A stretch of DNA of 64,000 nt from Atkinsonella hypoxylon (Eukaryota; Ascomycota; Sordariomycetes; Hypocreales; Clavicipitaceae), in contig JFHB01000074.1 of assembly GCA_000729835.1 (NCBI GenBank), forward strand, positions 1 to 64,000, given 5' to 3'. The stretch's first letter is position 1. Each line of letters starts with the position of its first letter. Under the pieces are notes generated by a model that saw only the letters and a program-made list of their open reading frames with translations, was not told the origin of the DNA and ran no database searches. Positions 45,261 to 55,917 of this stretch are shown in pieces. The position numbers and the translations under genes were made by a program.

Positions 45261-47372
45261 ATGGCTTTGAGGCGGTCCTTCCTCTCCAAGTCAAGCTTCA
45301 ATTGGCTCCCTTGGGTCGCGGCACCACGTCTCGCAGCTCCTCCAAAATGCGCCCTCAAGTCGTTGGGACATCAGCGACATCTGACCACAACGCCTACCGA
45401 CGCAACAGAGGCCGCAACGCCTCAGCAATGCCCTTCCTCCGAAATCCGGCCTCCTCCTCCTCCTCCTCATCGACCCACAGAGCTTGACCACGTACTCAAG
45501 GCGGTACAGAGCCAGGACCTCAACCAAATATACAAGGCATTCCTTTCATGGACAAACACCTTGAGCAATCCAAGCTCACCCCAGTACGATGCCGCTGTTC
45601 GACAAGCACAGGAGCTTCCCGCCACTTCGCTCACCGAAATCCTTCGTCATCTCGATCCCCTGCTCTGGAGCAAGCACGACCTGTCACACCGGCTCCTTCT
45701 ATCATACGGCTTGACCGAGCTCACAGATGCCAACAAGCTGGTCGACAATTTCGGCGTGCGCATCCACCACCGTGAAGTCCTGCGCGGAATGCAAATCCTG
45801 TTGAATGTGCGCAACGACTGTCCTCCCGGTCTTAGCACCGCAGACTTTGAGGTGATGCTGCGCTGCGCCGGCGCGGCTGCCGATTACCAGGCGTCCAAAA
45901 CCATCTGGGCAGCAATGCCAGCCGTGGGGCTGCAAGAGCAGCGTACAGTGAGGACGTGGACGGAATTCGTCAAGGCGCGATTCATGACGGAGCCGGTCTA
46001 CTACCAATTCGATCGTGCCCGGGTCGCCGTTTTGGCGCGCGACCTGTACAGCAACCGATCCGCGCTGCGCATGCAGACCGTCAAGCGCATGGATGCCTTG
46101 AGACTGAGCCTGAGTGCGATGAGGAAGGAGCTTTGGAACCGACGACGGGACGACGTGGTCGAGGACATGAGACGGCTTCTGCGACGAAAAGCTGACTACA
46201 GGTCCTACAGGGGCCATTGGGTCCGAGCCCTCTATTGGGGTCATGAAGCTGACGAAGAGCTCATGTGCGCATCCATCATTGCCTTTTCCAGATCCAGCTC
46301 CTTGCAAGCCATCAAGATGCTCATCCTAAGCAAATTCTACGGCATCACGGTCGGACAGGCCATGGAAATCGAACACATCGAAATATCAGGCGGATTCGAT
46401 CTGCCACCCACATCCCCCATCTACCCAACATACCGCCTTCTCGACGCCATCGTGGAGGCATTCGGCTCCATGTCCCACATTGCCCTGGGCATGAAGCTCA
46501 TCGATTTCGTCTCTCGGCGATACAACCTCACCATCCCGCGCCACACGTGGTCCAACCTCCTCAGCTGGACCTACCTCTGCGCTTCCAAGCCCTTCCGCAC
46601 CATGCGCCGCATATACGGAGACTTCCAGTCCACCCGGATCCATACCGCCGACGTCCAGGGAGTCTGGGACGTCATGACCTCGGAGCCCTACAACATCAAG
46701 CCCACCTTTGAAGACTACGACGTGTTCATAAGAGCCCAGATCCATATGCGCCACCAGCCCACCTTCGAACGCATCCTGGCCCTCATCCGCAGCGACATCC
46801 TCCCCTTCTACCACCGCGTCGTCGCAGACTACGAAATCGCCGCGCAGGATGAGATCCTCCAAAGCGATCTTGGCCCTTGCCCCCAGGCCACCTACCGCCG
46901 TAACCAGGCAGAGCTGTACAAGGACTACGTCCACCACCGTATAGCATACTGGTTCAACAGGCTTCTCGAAAGAGCCTCGGAGAACAGTTGGAATCGCGAC
47001 GGAGTCGTCATGAATGCCATGATCCCCAATCTCATCCTTGAATTCGGCGACTTCTTCGAACCCAAGGTCTACTACAGGGCAGCCCAGGGCAAAGTCAAGA
47101 TACATCGCCCCGAAGCCACGCAGAGGTACATCTGGGTGAGGCAATGGCGCACGACATTGCCTATGAAGAAGGCCGGTATATACGCGCGTGACATAGAGGG
47201 TTCCACCGAACCTGACTTCAACTACCCTCGCACACGGACCATGAGGGTGCGGGAGTCGCGGCGCATACCGAGGCGGCGCATGACTCGACTAGGGTCAGCG
47301 CCAAGAGATACAGCCGAGTCGCGGCAGCGGAAGGCGTGGTGGCAGAGATTAGAAGACGAGTTGATGTTGTAG
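45261..47372 (+). CDS. Mitochondrial PPR-like protein, probable organelle gene-expression factor
   Basis: A single exon codes for 703 aa. The N-terminus (MALRRSFLSKSSFNWLPWVA, followed by basic, Ser/Ala-rich sequence with almost no acids to residue 45) is a typical mitochondrial presequence, then a Pro run (PPPPPP). The rest is helical with weak PPR/TPR-like helix pairs, for example VMLRCAGAAADYQASKTIWA and NLLSWTYLCASKPFRTMRRI. The C-terminus is strongly Arg-rich (MRVRESRRIPRRRMTR), suiting RNA binding. I relate it to fungal factors such as the ATPase expression (Aep) group, with low certainty on the exact name. Length and absence of introns are usual for this type. The upstream ATG at 45240 is in another frame and is not a better start. 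Confidence 0.75.
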   Translation: MALRRSFLSKSSFNWLPWVAAPRLAAPPKCALKSLGHQRHLTTTPTDATEAATPQQCPSSEIRPPPPPPHRPTELDHVLKAVQSQDLNQIYKAFLSWTNTLSNPSSPQYDAAVRQAQELPATSLTEILRHLDPLLWSKHDLSHRLLLSYGLTELTDANKLVDNFGVRIHHREVLRGMQILLNVRNDCPPGLSTADFEVMLRCAGAAADYQASKTIWAAMPAVGLQEQRTVRTWTEFVKARFMTEPVYYQFDRARVAVLARDLYSNRSALRMQTVKRMDALRLSLSAMRKELWNRRRDDVVEDMRRLLRRKADYRSYRGHWVRALYWGHEADEELMCASIIAFSRSSSLQAIKMLILSKFYGITVGQAMEIEHIEISGGFDLPPTSPIYPTYRLLDAIVEAFGSMSHIALGMKLIDFVSRRYNLTIPRHTWSNLLSWTYLCASKPFRTMRRIYGDFQSTRIHTADVQGVWDVMTSEPYNIKPTFEDYDVFIRAQIHMRHQPTFERILALIRSDILPFYHRVVADYEIAAQDEILQSDLGPCPQATYRRNQAELYKDYVHHRIAYWFNRLLERASENSWNRDGVVMNAMIPNLILEFGDFFEPKVYYRAAQGKVKIHRPEATQRYIWVRQWRTTLPMKKAGIYARDIEGSTEPDFNYPRTRTMRVRESRRIPRRRMTRLGSAPRDTAESRQRKAWWQRLEDELML

Positions 47373-47857
47373 AATAAGCATGAAAGTGTACATGGGCGAG
47401 GTTTTGTGCTGCATTTCAATGAATTGTATATAATCGGCTTTTATATCGCCGACTTATTATCAAATGCATACGTGAAAGATGAAGCTGTCAGACGTGCAGT
47501 CAAGACAGATGTCAACATTCTATAAGTAGCAAAGAGCCCAACCTGGTATCCCTACAAAAAAAGCACTGAGCTCTACCCAAGTCAGTGTCATACATATTCT
47601 TCGTGGCTGTATTTCGTGTCGTTGTATCCATATGTCCCCGTACATTCATAATTCGTGATGTTTCTTCCATCATACATGACAATGCCCGCAATTTTCGTAC
47701 AGTTTCAGTAATAGCCATCGCGTTGTATAACCAACAGTATCAAACGAGGAAAAAGAAAATAAATAAAATCAGTGTGGAAGGGCAACGAATTACAACGCTA
47801 GTAATGGTGCATATCAGTCGGTCATACAACGTCTTATCGTTCGTTAGCGACCACCTC
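47373..47857. other. Intergenic 3' regions of convergent genes
   Basis: The mitochondrial protein gene and the DUF8035-type gene converge here. The DNA is mildly AT-rich, and no gene is supported. Confidence 0.5.
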
Positions 47858-49896
47858 TCAAAACCCAACTGCTGCTTCAGTTAATACACCCAACAAGCTA
47901 GCTGCTGCACCGCCAATACCAACGGCACCTATTGTTTCCCCCCAAGTATTCCTCTTGATGCGTTTCTCTTGTCGAGGATCTCTGCGACGATCCCGGCTGC
48001 TGCGATTTGAATGTATAGAACGATCATCATCCCAGCGGGATCTATCATCTCGTCTTGTGCTGCCTCGATGTTCGCGGTGCCGTCTATATCCATGATCTCG
48101 TCTCCGATCACGATCATCGTGACAAGACCGCGACGTCCTAATTTCTACTTCGTGGGGCTCCGGATCGAATCGCACATGGTTTTCATTTTTGCTCTTCAAA
48201 ATCGGCTTCGGCAAAACCTTTCCAGACGGTGAGATTTTGCTTTTACGGGGAGGATTGACAATGTACGGATAACTTTTTCTTCCTCTTTCCGAGGTTTTAT
48301 CGTCGTCGTAATCTGTCACATCGCTCTCATCCCATAATACGCTCTCATCATCATCTTCTTCGTGACTGCTTTTAGAGTCAGCCCGGTCACGATAATACTT
48401 CTCGGGTGAGCGTGGTGGAGGATATCCTTCTGAGCGAGCTGCGCGACAATCAGCACTTTGTCTGGCGTATTCGGCTATCTGCTCCTTAGACAGCCGTCCC
48501 AGGATAGCGACATAATCGGGACGTGCTTCATATCGCACACCGGCTCGTTCCAGAATTTCGGGGCTGATAAGCGACCTTTTCACTTTTGTCCATGGGGCAT
48601 CCATAGGAATCTCCTTTCCATATCGATCAGGAGCCAAGCGATGAACTGTTCTTGGGCTGGAAGAAAGGACCGAAGCTGGAGCCGCAGCTGGCTGTTGATA
48701 TCCTATAGAAGGCGATCTACTCAGCGAGTGCGTCGTAGGTGGTTGTCCATCGATCGCGATCTGAGGTGGCGGCCAGCTTCCAGCCATGCCCGAAACTAAC
48801 ACATTTGGGCTGCTTCGAGCCTGTGGCGCAGCAAGGTGCGAAACAGCTGGATGCAGGTTTATGCTAGCCATTCGATTATTGATATTATCCATGTCTACCA
48901 AGTCTTTGGTAGAGATGAGGGCCATGGAACCGCCGTCATCGTTTCCCCCTTCTTCCGATAGGAAGGGGCGGTTCTTTCTGGATGGTGCAGTCTCAGGCAT
49001 GCGGCACTCCGTCTTAATGCTGAGAATATATTTGTCGTTATCCGCGCCAGGGTAGATCTCTTTTGAGGATGGAGGCTGAAGTGGTTCTTTTGGAGGAAGG
49101 GGTGGAGGAGATGGACTCGTGGCTGCGTGTTCAAGCAGTCCTCTCACAGTTGGCGGTGCTCCATCATTGGCAGATGTCATGGCCTGAAGCTCACGGATAT
49201 AGGCTCGAAGAACGTCCTACATGATATCCAAAAGTTAGAGCAAGAATTAAAGACGCGCGTGGCACTCAGAGTCTGAGAAATGCTCACCTTGTGTTGCTGC
49301 AAGACATAGGGGGAAAAGCCTTCCATTTCTAATTCGGACTTGAAATCTTGCCACATTCGGTCTTCTTCTGCAATGATGACCCCGCTTGTGTCCCTTCGAC
49401 GATACAGCATCTTCGCGATCTGGTCCACCTTGTCTTTAATGTCTTCTAAATTTACGTCGTTTCCATGGATTACGACCTCTGGGGCGTTGTTTGCCGGATT
49501 ATGTAGCTGAACAGTGTTAAGGAACTTGTCGACGCTCGTTGTCTCCATGGCGAGTCGGGATTGCACTGCAGGCACCATGTCTGCCAAGCCATCTGTTTCT
49601 CTACCTTCTGCAGCACCGTATTTTTCGAGAACCATCTCAAGCTGCTTAAGAGCAAACTCGCAGTCTTCAATAACAGAGCGGAGCTGGCAAGCGTAGACAG
49701 ACTCGTCGGGGCTTCGGAGTAATGAATCTGGATCCGCGGCCTCTACTCGCAAGTGCCGTAGTGCGAGGTGAAGTTGCCGAACAGTAGTCGGGACTCCTCC
49801 AAAAAGTGGTGAAGAAAACGCCTTTGCGCGGACGAAAAGAGTTCTTGCGAAAGCATCGACAGCGTCGATATGCTCGAGTAGTGTCCCGCCACTCAT
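47858..49896 (-). CDS. DUF8035-type fungal protein with Arg/Asp-rich region and hydrophobic C-terminus
   Basis: Two exons (49896-49288, 49216-47858) give 655 aa; starting at ATG 49908 adds four residues. The N-terminal 200 residues are helical (TLLEHIDAVDAFARTLFVRA; CEFALKQLEMVLEKYGAAEG), resembling N-terminal signalling domains of fungal proteins. A Pro/Ser-rich linker follows, then a conserved block PWTKVKRSLISPEILERAGV with RPDYVAILGRLSKEQIAEYA, which I associate with DUF8035. After this come acidic and Arg/Asp/His-rich stretches, and a final hydrophobic Gly/Ala segment (AVGIGGAAASLLGVLTEAAV). Function is unknown. The final segment could insert in membrane or form an aggregation-prone tail. 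The intron uses GTGAGC/TGTAG and restores QQHK/DVLRAYIRE. Confidence 0.8.
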
Positions 49897-52609
49897 GACT
49901 TTGTGCATAGTTTAGGGACCTGGTGTAAGTGGTGCGTGGTTTACCCCTGCAGTCAATACCCCCGATCGAACCCGGAGCCTCAGAGAACAACTAAAGAGAA
50001 AAAGAATATATTGGCGCAATTTGGGATTTCCGTAAATAGGACGGTCAGCGGCTTTGACAGGATGAAAGATGGGTTGCAGCCAGGCCGGAAACGAATACTA
50101 CTAATACGGAACAAGACCTCGTGATCTGTGGCTGGGTATGCGTCAGAATGAAATAAAATGCAAAGCGCGTCGAGTGAAAGAAAACTCGTGTCGATTGATT
50201 TGAAATTGTGGGAAGTTGTGGAAGAAAAGGAAAGAAATACGTATGCCCGGTAGCCTGGCATTGCAGGGCGGATGGATGGCAACTTGGAAGTTGGTGGGTT
50301 AGCGGATAGGATAACCAACCGTACGAAGTGTAGCACGTACATAAATTGTGTTCACACTGTGGACGAGGCGAAGGCTGTTAACAGCTAACGGGACCCAGAT
50401 TCGCTTATTGGCCCATCGAATAACATGACGCCGGCCGGTGTCGTGAAGAAGTGGAGCCTCTGAATTGGCTGTTGCCTTCCCGCAGTCGAAGGGATGCCCT
50501 TTTCCTACCAGACCTCTCTACGGAATACGGAATAGGTAGGTATTGCTATTCGCGCAGCAGCCCCACTTAAATTCCGATTTTAGACTAGTTAGTGATTTAT
50601 TAGCACCCCCTCTGTAAATTTATATCGCACACTCTATTCCGTAGAGACACTAAATTATTAAAGTAATTAATTAATTAAGATGCTGCTGCTTGCACGTAGA
50701 TAATAAATAGTTAGCTAACTTAGTTATAGAGAGAGGAGTGCATCAGCAAAATTAAGGGGCGGGTGCCTATAAATAGTGGGGCTGAAGTAGAGTTGCCGCG
50801 CGAATAGCAATTTTAACTCACCTAGGTAGGTACATTTCATAACGCCGCAGAGTGGTTACCAGTAGGTACCCAAGGCGTTCATAAGCTCTAGAATGCAGTT
50901 ATCAAAGATTAACCTCTCCACAAGGGTCTAGAGACTCCAAGATCGTTTGGTTGCTGCACCACTCTCTTTGTCTGATTATGAAGTAATAGGAGGGCGTCAC
51001 GTCCGAGCGAGACACCTCGAATGAGACAGGTGTTAGGATCTGAACACAGGATGGATAACCGCGAATGCACCCCCGCCCAAGGGTCAGTCGCGCCTGCCAC
51101 AAGCAACTAGTACTATTACACGGAGACTCACGAATCAAGGGGGTAATAACGTCATGGCTCGCTAGTATTCGGTAGCAATTCTCCCACTCCCCGTTCAGAC
51201 AGGCGCCAAAGGAGCCATGTCAAATATTGTCTTGATTTCCTATTTACATTTTTTTGGGCCAATTTCCTCTCTGCGGTGCATTCATAGATTCCACAAGCGG
51301 CACGTTGCATTAGCTGTGTCTCGTGTTCTGCTTCTACTTTACCATCGGCTTCGAACGAGATGCTGCCGGCATACGAGTTCGTAATATGCACGCAATTGTT
51401 GGCATGGCTTGACGTGATTCCAAATCGAGGCTGGCACCCAGACCATTCACCCCGCACACAATTCTTTGTATGACTAGTCACGTCCGCAGAGCCGTTTCTT
51501 TCCCAGTGACTGACACTGTTTATCTTCTCCGCGAACACAATGCAGCCAGAGACTGCATTTAGCCGTTTTTGTGAATGGACACTTCAGCCGCACCTCGTAG
51601 GCTTTCAGCAAGTCAGATTCAAGACTGTCTTCCCTGCTTCCTAATTCTCATGTCTCAGGATTCAAAAATGATTGTGCACTGCATGGGCCGCTTTTCTAGA
51701 ATGCGATTCACCAGCTTGCCCAGCTGCTGCGCCTTCACTGCCAAACCACCACGGGATCGGATGCGTAGCCGGAACTATCTTGCATTGCCTTGTTATTTGC
51801 ATCCCTTTGAGTGCGCGAGGGCGCCAACCGGGTCACGATTTGGATAGTGGGCCATTCAAGACTAGCGGGAATTAGAGGTACTTCGATTTACGTGGGAGTA
51901 TCACTATCATAGAAGTCCCAATAATCTCCGGATATACAAAGAGCTACACTACACACGTTATCAAGTATGAAAGCCGCTCAGACGTATCTCATACGTGCTG
52001 CGGGGACTTATACAGAGTATTTCTGTAGGCAATAATATTATTTACAAGGTATATGTATATTTTAATGCAAGGAAATGGTCAAGGCTGAGAACTCAGTGAA
52101 GATTTCTCCACCGCTACTCAATGGTCACCCTTTTTACACCCTGATACAGAGTACGTCCGCCTCACTTAAGCAACCACGAGACCATCGTCTTACCGACTTG
52201 GAGGCTTGATGATCAACATAGATATTTGTTAGTCTTGTACCTTGACAAGAATATTAAGGCTATGTGCCGCTTAGTTTTATAAAGCAAAAGCTTGCAGACC
52301 TCAGGATATAGATGTCTAGTAGCTTATAGTCCTTGTGTCAATACTTGCTTAGGTGTGACTGTTTTTTGATCATTTCATATACATCACATCCATTTAAAGC
52401 ACCCAAGACAATGTCGACGGACCGTGTAGCCCATGCTATCATGCAGATAAGCTGCGGTGGATGCCTTGCGGTCCTCCCACTCCATCTATTGCCGATATTG
52501 TCAGCCTAACACTTCTGATAAACTCTTGACTAGTCCACTTCTGGGCATGTTTCCCCTACAAAACGCCACTTCCAGCCAGACATTTAGAGACTATCGACCT
52601 CTGTGCGGC
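49897..52609. other. Gene-poor region with a full-length MITE-like element
   Basis: The left 400 bp is the promoter of the DUF8035-type gene. The MITE-like repeat lies at 50543-50810. The rest has no convincing gene: frames at 51152-51538 (-) and 51575-51847 (+) have no recognisable domain and overlap shadow frames. Some AT-rich patches near 52000-52080 suggest old decay. Confidence 0.45.
50543..50810 (+). mobile_element. MITE-like repeat, full-length copy 2 (268 bp)
   Basis: The element is bounded by 13-14 bp inverted repeats: TTGCTATTCGCGC at 50543-50555 and its complement GCGCGAATAGCAA at 50798-50810. A second, imperfect inner pair follows (CAGCCCCACTT near the left end, AGTGGGGCTGAAGT near the right). 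The interior is AT-rich and non-coding. The same sequence, inverted and diverged, occurs at 19901-20107. Size, inverted ends and lack of coding sequence fit a non-autonomous DNA transposon. I cannot see a secure target-site duplication. Confidence 0.75.
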
Positions 52610-55403
52610 TCAAATTGCTACTCTTTCGAGTGAATATGCCTCCACCTCTTGGCTGAGCAAGTGGCCAGTCTCTCGGGAACTGCGTTGGACAACCTCTCCA
52701 CCAGATACAACCTTCTCCCGTGTAGGTGTCAATTTTGATCTTAGGCCAAGTGGCAACAGGCGCGATTCCTTGCTTTCTACTTGCAGAGTGTTTGGTTTGT
52801 TCGAATTCCATGTCTGTCGTGCCGCCCAGCTTTTTTCAGCTGTCAGCCCAAAACGCACCGCTTCACCAACAATTCCGTTTAGGTAAACGGCCTCCTCAAT
52901 GCCCTCTAGAGCAGCAGTAACTTCAAGTTTGAGGGCGGTTAGGAAGTCGCCCGCCTCTGCTTTATCTGCGTTAGACATCGCATCATTGAACAGCCAGCCA
53001 CCTGCACCCACTGCATCCAGGCATCGTCCGAGCAGATCTGCAATGAGGGTAATGACACCATCCGGAGGAGGCTCATTGCCCTCGGATTCAAAGCTCGTGG
53101 GGTCGATGTACAGCGAAGTCCAGGCCCCACGAACCAGCTCCACTCTGAGCAAGTGAATGAATGTCAGAAGCTCTTCAGTTCCAATGACTGCGCGCAGAGC
53201 AGTTACTGTGTTGAGTGCCGGAATACGCCAAAGTTTTGTGAATGCGAGGGTCAACCCTCGGGACCGGCTGCTAGACTCATCGCCCAAATAGTGCTCAGTG
53301 AGTGCTATGTCTCTCTCGAGGTCGTCCAATTCCATCTCTGGCGCTTCCTTCCCGGCTTCTTGGTGAGCATCACTGGTCAGCAACTGTAATGCACCGAGCT
53401 TCTTCGGGCCTGGGAGAAGATCCATGCTTCGCATGATGCTTCTGATGACGAGTAAGAGCTCCACTTCGCCAAGTTTGGTTCCCTGAAGATAGTTGAGAAG
53501 AAGTGTCATGGATGGGTCAGCATCAGTGAGACTGTGGACCAGCTGACTGCCCAAAATCTGAGGATCCGATTTGCATCTTGAGAGCTCTTCGCGGAACGCA
53601 GAGGCCACATTGGAGATAGTCAAATGGCCTGCTATGGCGAGATAGGTTGTGACGTTGCTGTCTGGAAGAATCAACCTCAGGTCCAGCTTTGGTTCCTCGG
53701 TACTAGACAAATTCAAGGAGAAGACTCGACTTATAGCGTAAATCACCCATCGACGGTCTACTGCGGGATAAGCCGTAGGTCGCTTGAGCCAGTACCATTC
53801 TGATGAATCTCGTACTTGATCTGCTGACGTGCTTGCATCAGTCGTCTCTGCTTCTCTTCGGATGCCAATCTCAAATCTGCGTCGCATCAGGTCTTCCCAC
53901 TTATTCAGCGCGTCTTTGGATAGTATGTCGTCGGCCTTTTTGATTTCTGATTGATAGTTGGCTAAGTACGTATCCGTGAGGGTCCCAGGCAAAAGGCGAG
54001 AAAACTCGTTTGATGCAGAGGTACTTCTGCTTCTTTTAGCTTTAAGCTCATAGGAAGCACCTTTCCCGATAGAGTCAATCAAGAGGCCGTCTTTGCGACG
54101 CCTTCCCATATAAGAAGGTGGTTCAACTTGGATGGCCACAAGAATGTTATCAATCAGGGCGACGACAACATCTTGGGTGCGCAGATATGTTATGAGTTGA
54201 CAACCTCGAGCCTGCTGGCCGTCTGCAGATAGCTCAGACAGATCCAACTCTGTCTCGGCGTGAACAGAGCGGTAGTGGTGGTTGTACAGCAACAAGGCGT
54301 CAGGAGACGCGGCGAGAAGGAATGCTTTTGACATGCGAACAAAAGACTGAACTCCTTGTAAATGAATTACTGACTTCTTCTCTGGAAAAGCGCCAGTAAT
54401 GTCGTAGGTAGTGAGAAGCCCGTCAGCCAATTCCATCAATAGTCCTGCTTGGATGTTTACTTGAAAAACCTTAGGGCCTGTACTTGAACAAGCGTCGACC
54501 GGAAAGGGGCTAACTTCAAGTGGTATCAACTTTTGAAGATCAGAAGCAGCAGTCGTGCCGCCTGGTGTGGCAGCCAACACCAAGATGTGACGAGCTGTTT
54601 GACATTCAGATATGCTCTTAACGATGAGGAAAATGAGGGAAGGGTCAGGATTGAGAAGCATCGGCAGAGCGGTGACAAACTCTTTTTTGTTCCTGAAGAG
54701 GCCTTCTGTGAACTCCACTATACTTCCTGAGGAGACATACTCTACCTCGAGTCTATCAATCGAACCAATGACAGCGTCTTGCACAACTGATTTAGAAGCA
54801 ACTGACCATTGCAGCTTCAAGTCTTCAGCCGATAAATAAGCTATCTGACCGTCTTCGCAGATGGCGACAATGTCGTCGAGCGCTATCGTTTTATTTGTGA
54901 ACGATGTGCTTTTGATGCATCGGATCGGTGAATTCGGCAGAGTCTGGCAAGTGCTCGTCGACGTAGTTTTGCCGTCTGGATGTACAATGTCCTTGAATAA
55001 CGTGATTTTATATGACTTGGAATTTCTCGTAGCGATATACGTATATCTATATACTTCCGGACTACCCAAGACACGCACTCTAACTGAGTAAGGGGCGCAA
55101 GTGAAAGATTCTTGAGGCGGAATGGGATAAGACGTGATGAGGCGGGCTGTAGGAATCTATTTCAACCGTTAACTCGAGCTGCTTCCGAAAACAACGGTTT
55201 GCGTTTTCACAAATAAATCTCACATCGTAGATACTTGTTGTTTCTCCGTCGACTCCAACCACAAGTTCCATTCGTTTCCTTTTCTTCTCGCCATATCGCT
55301 GCCCGTACACTTCGCAGGCGACAATACGGCCATCGGTGTCGTCCAGCGGACGCGGTAAGGTGGCCAGCGCATACGGCCGGTAGATTTTATACTCTGATGC
55401 CAT
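52610..55403 (-). CDS. UTP8: Utp8 family protein (small-subunit processome / tRNA export factor)
   Basis: Utp8 is a nucleolar protein of the t-UTP/UtpA complex needed for pre-18S rRNA transcription and processing; in yeast it also aids tRNA export. Two exons (55403-55224, 55156-52610) give 908 aa. The start MASEYKIYRPYALATLPRPL, KKRKRMELVVGVDGETTSIY and, across the intron, IPTARLITSYPIPPQESFTC match the N-terminal beta-propeller of fungal Utp8. The middle and C-terminal part is helical (RLILPDSNVTTYLAIAGHLT; KKLGALQLLTSDAHQEAGKE). The extreme C-terminus is basic. Frame could begin at ATG 55421 (METGLP...), but 55403 fits the family start better. It is divergent from ELG1, 515 bp away. Confidence 0.9.
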
Positions 55404-55917
55404 TGGTAAGCCGGTTTCCACTCAGTGACAGAGCTGTTTGCTATTGCCAATGTTGAGCAATAAAAATCTGGGACAGTAGCAACATGGGCAATTGCACTCG
55501 TGATTACCACAGCACCCAGAAAAAAAATTATTGGCAACGGGCCGATGCAAAAATCCGGCAGGAAGTCACGACTAGTGGGGTCAAGAAGTGGAAGGTACCC
55601 ACTTAAAGACGTGCTGCTTAAAGTGGTCGAGAGCGCGTCCATAAACGCGTATGAGGCGTCTTCGGGTGCAATGATGACCACCCAGACATATCCACCGTTT
55701 TTATCATTGCCCAATTGCTCCTGCTTCTGGCTTCTGGCTAACCAGCCACTTTCTGACCCGAATCTTTCGTTCTATTCCTCATAGATCATTTATGCTATCT
55801 TATCTTTGTTCGATAGGCTGGTCATGATCTGCTTGAAATAAATGTAGGATTGGAGTGCTGGTGCTACTTTCTCTACATTTATGCTATTTAGCCTGACAAC
55901 GGAAAGCTGCTCCTCAA
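55404..55917. promoter_or_regulatory. Divergent promoter region of UTP8 and ELG1
   Basis: The 514-bp interval separates the two starts and must hold both promoters. No specific site is identified. The long minus-strand frame at 55220-55714 is a shadow of the UTP8 first exon extended by chance. Confidence 0.45.

Noticed and set aside
46386..47144. 252-aa minus-strand frame inside the mitochondrial protein gene
   Set aside because: Antisense shadow of a GC-biased coding exon; no domain and no splice structure.
49965..49985. GATCGAACCCGG, resembling a reversed tRNA T-arm
   Set aside because: Flanking bases do not form the T stem, and no matching D-arm lies at the proper distance.
51152..51538. 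128-aa minus-strand frame in the gene-poor region
   Set aside because: No domain, no conserved motif and decayed surroundings; length is within chance expectation.
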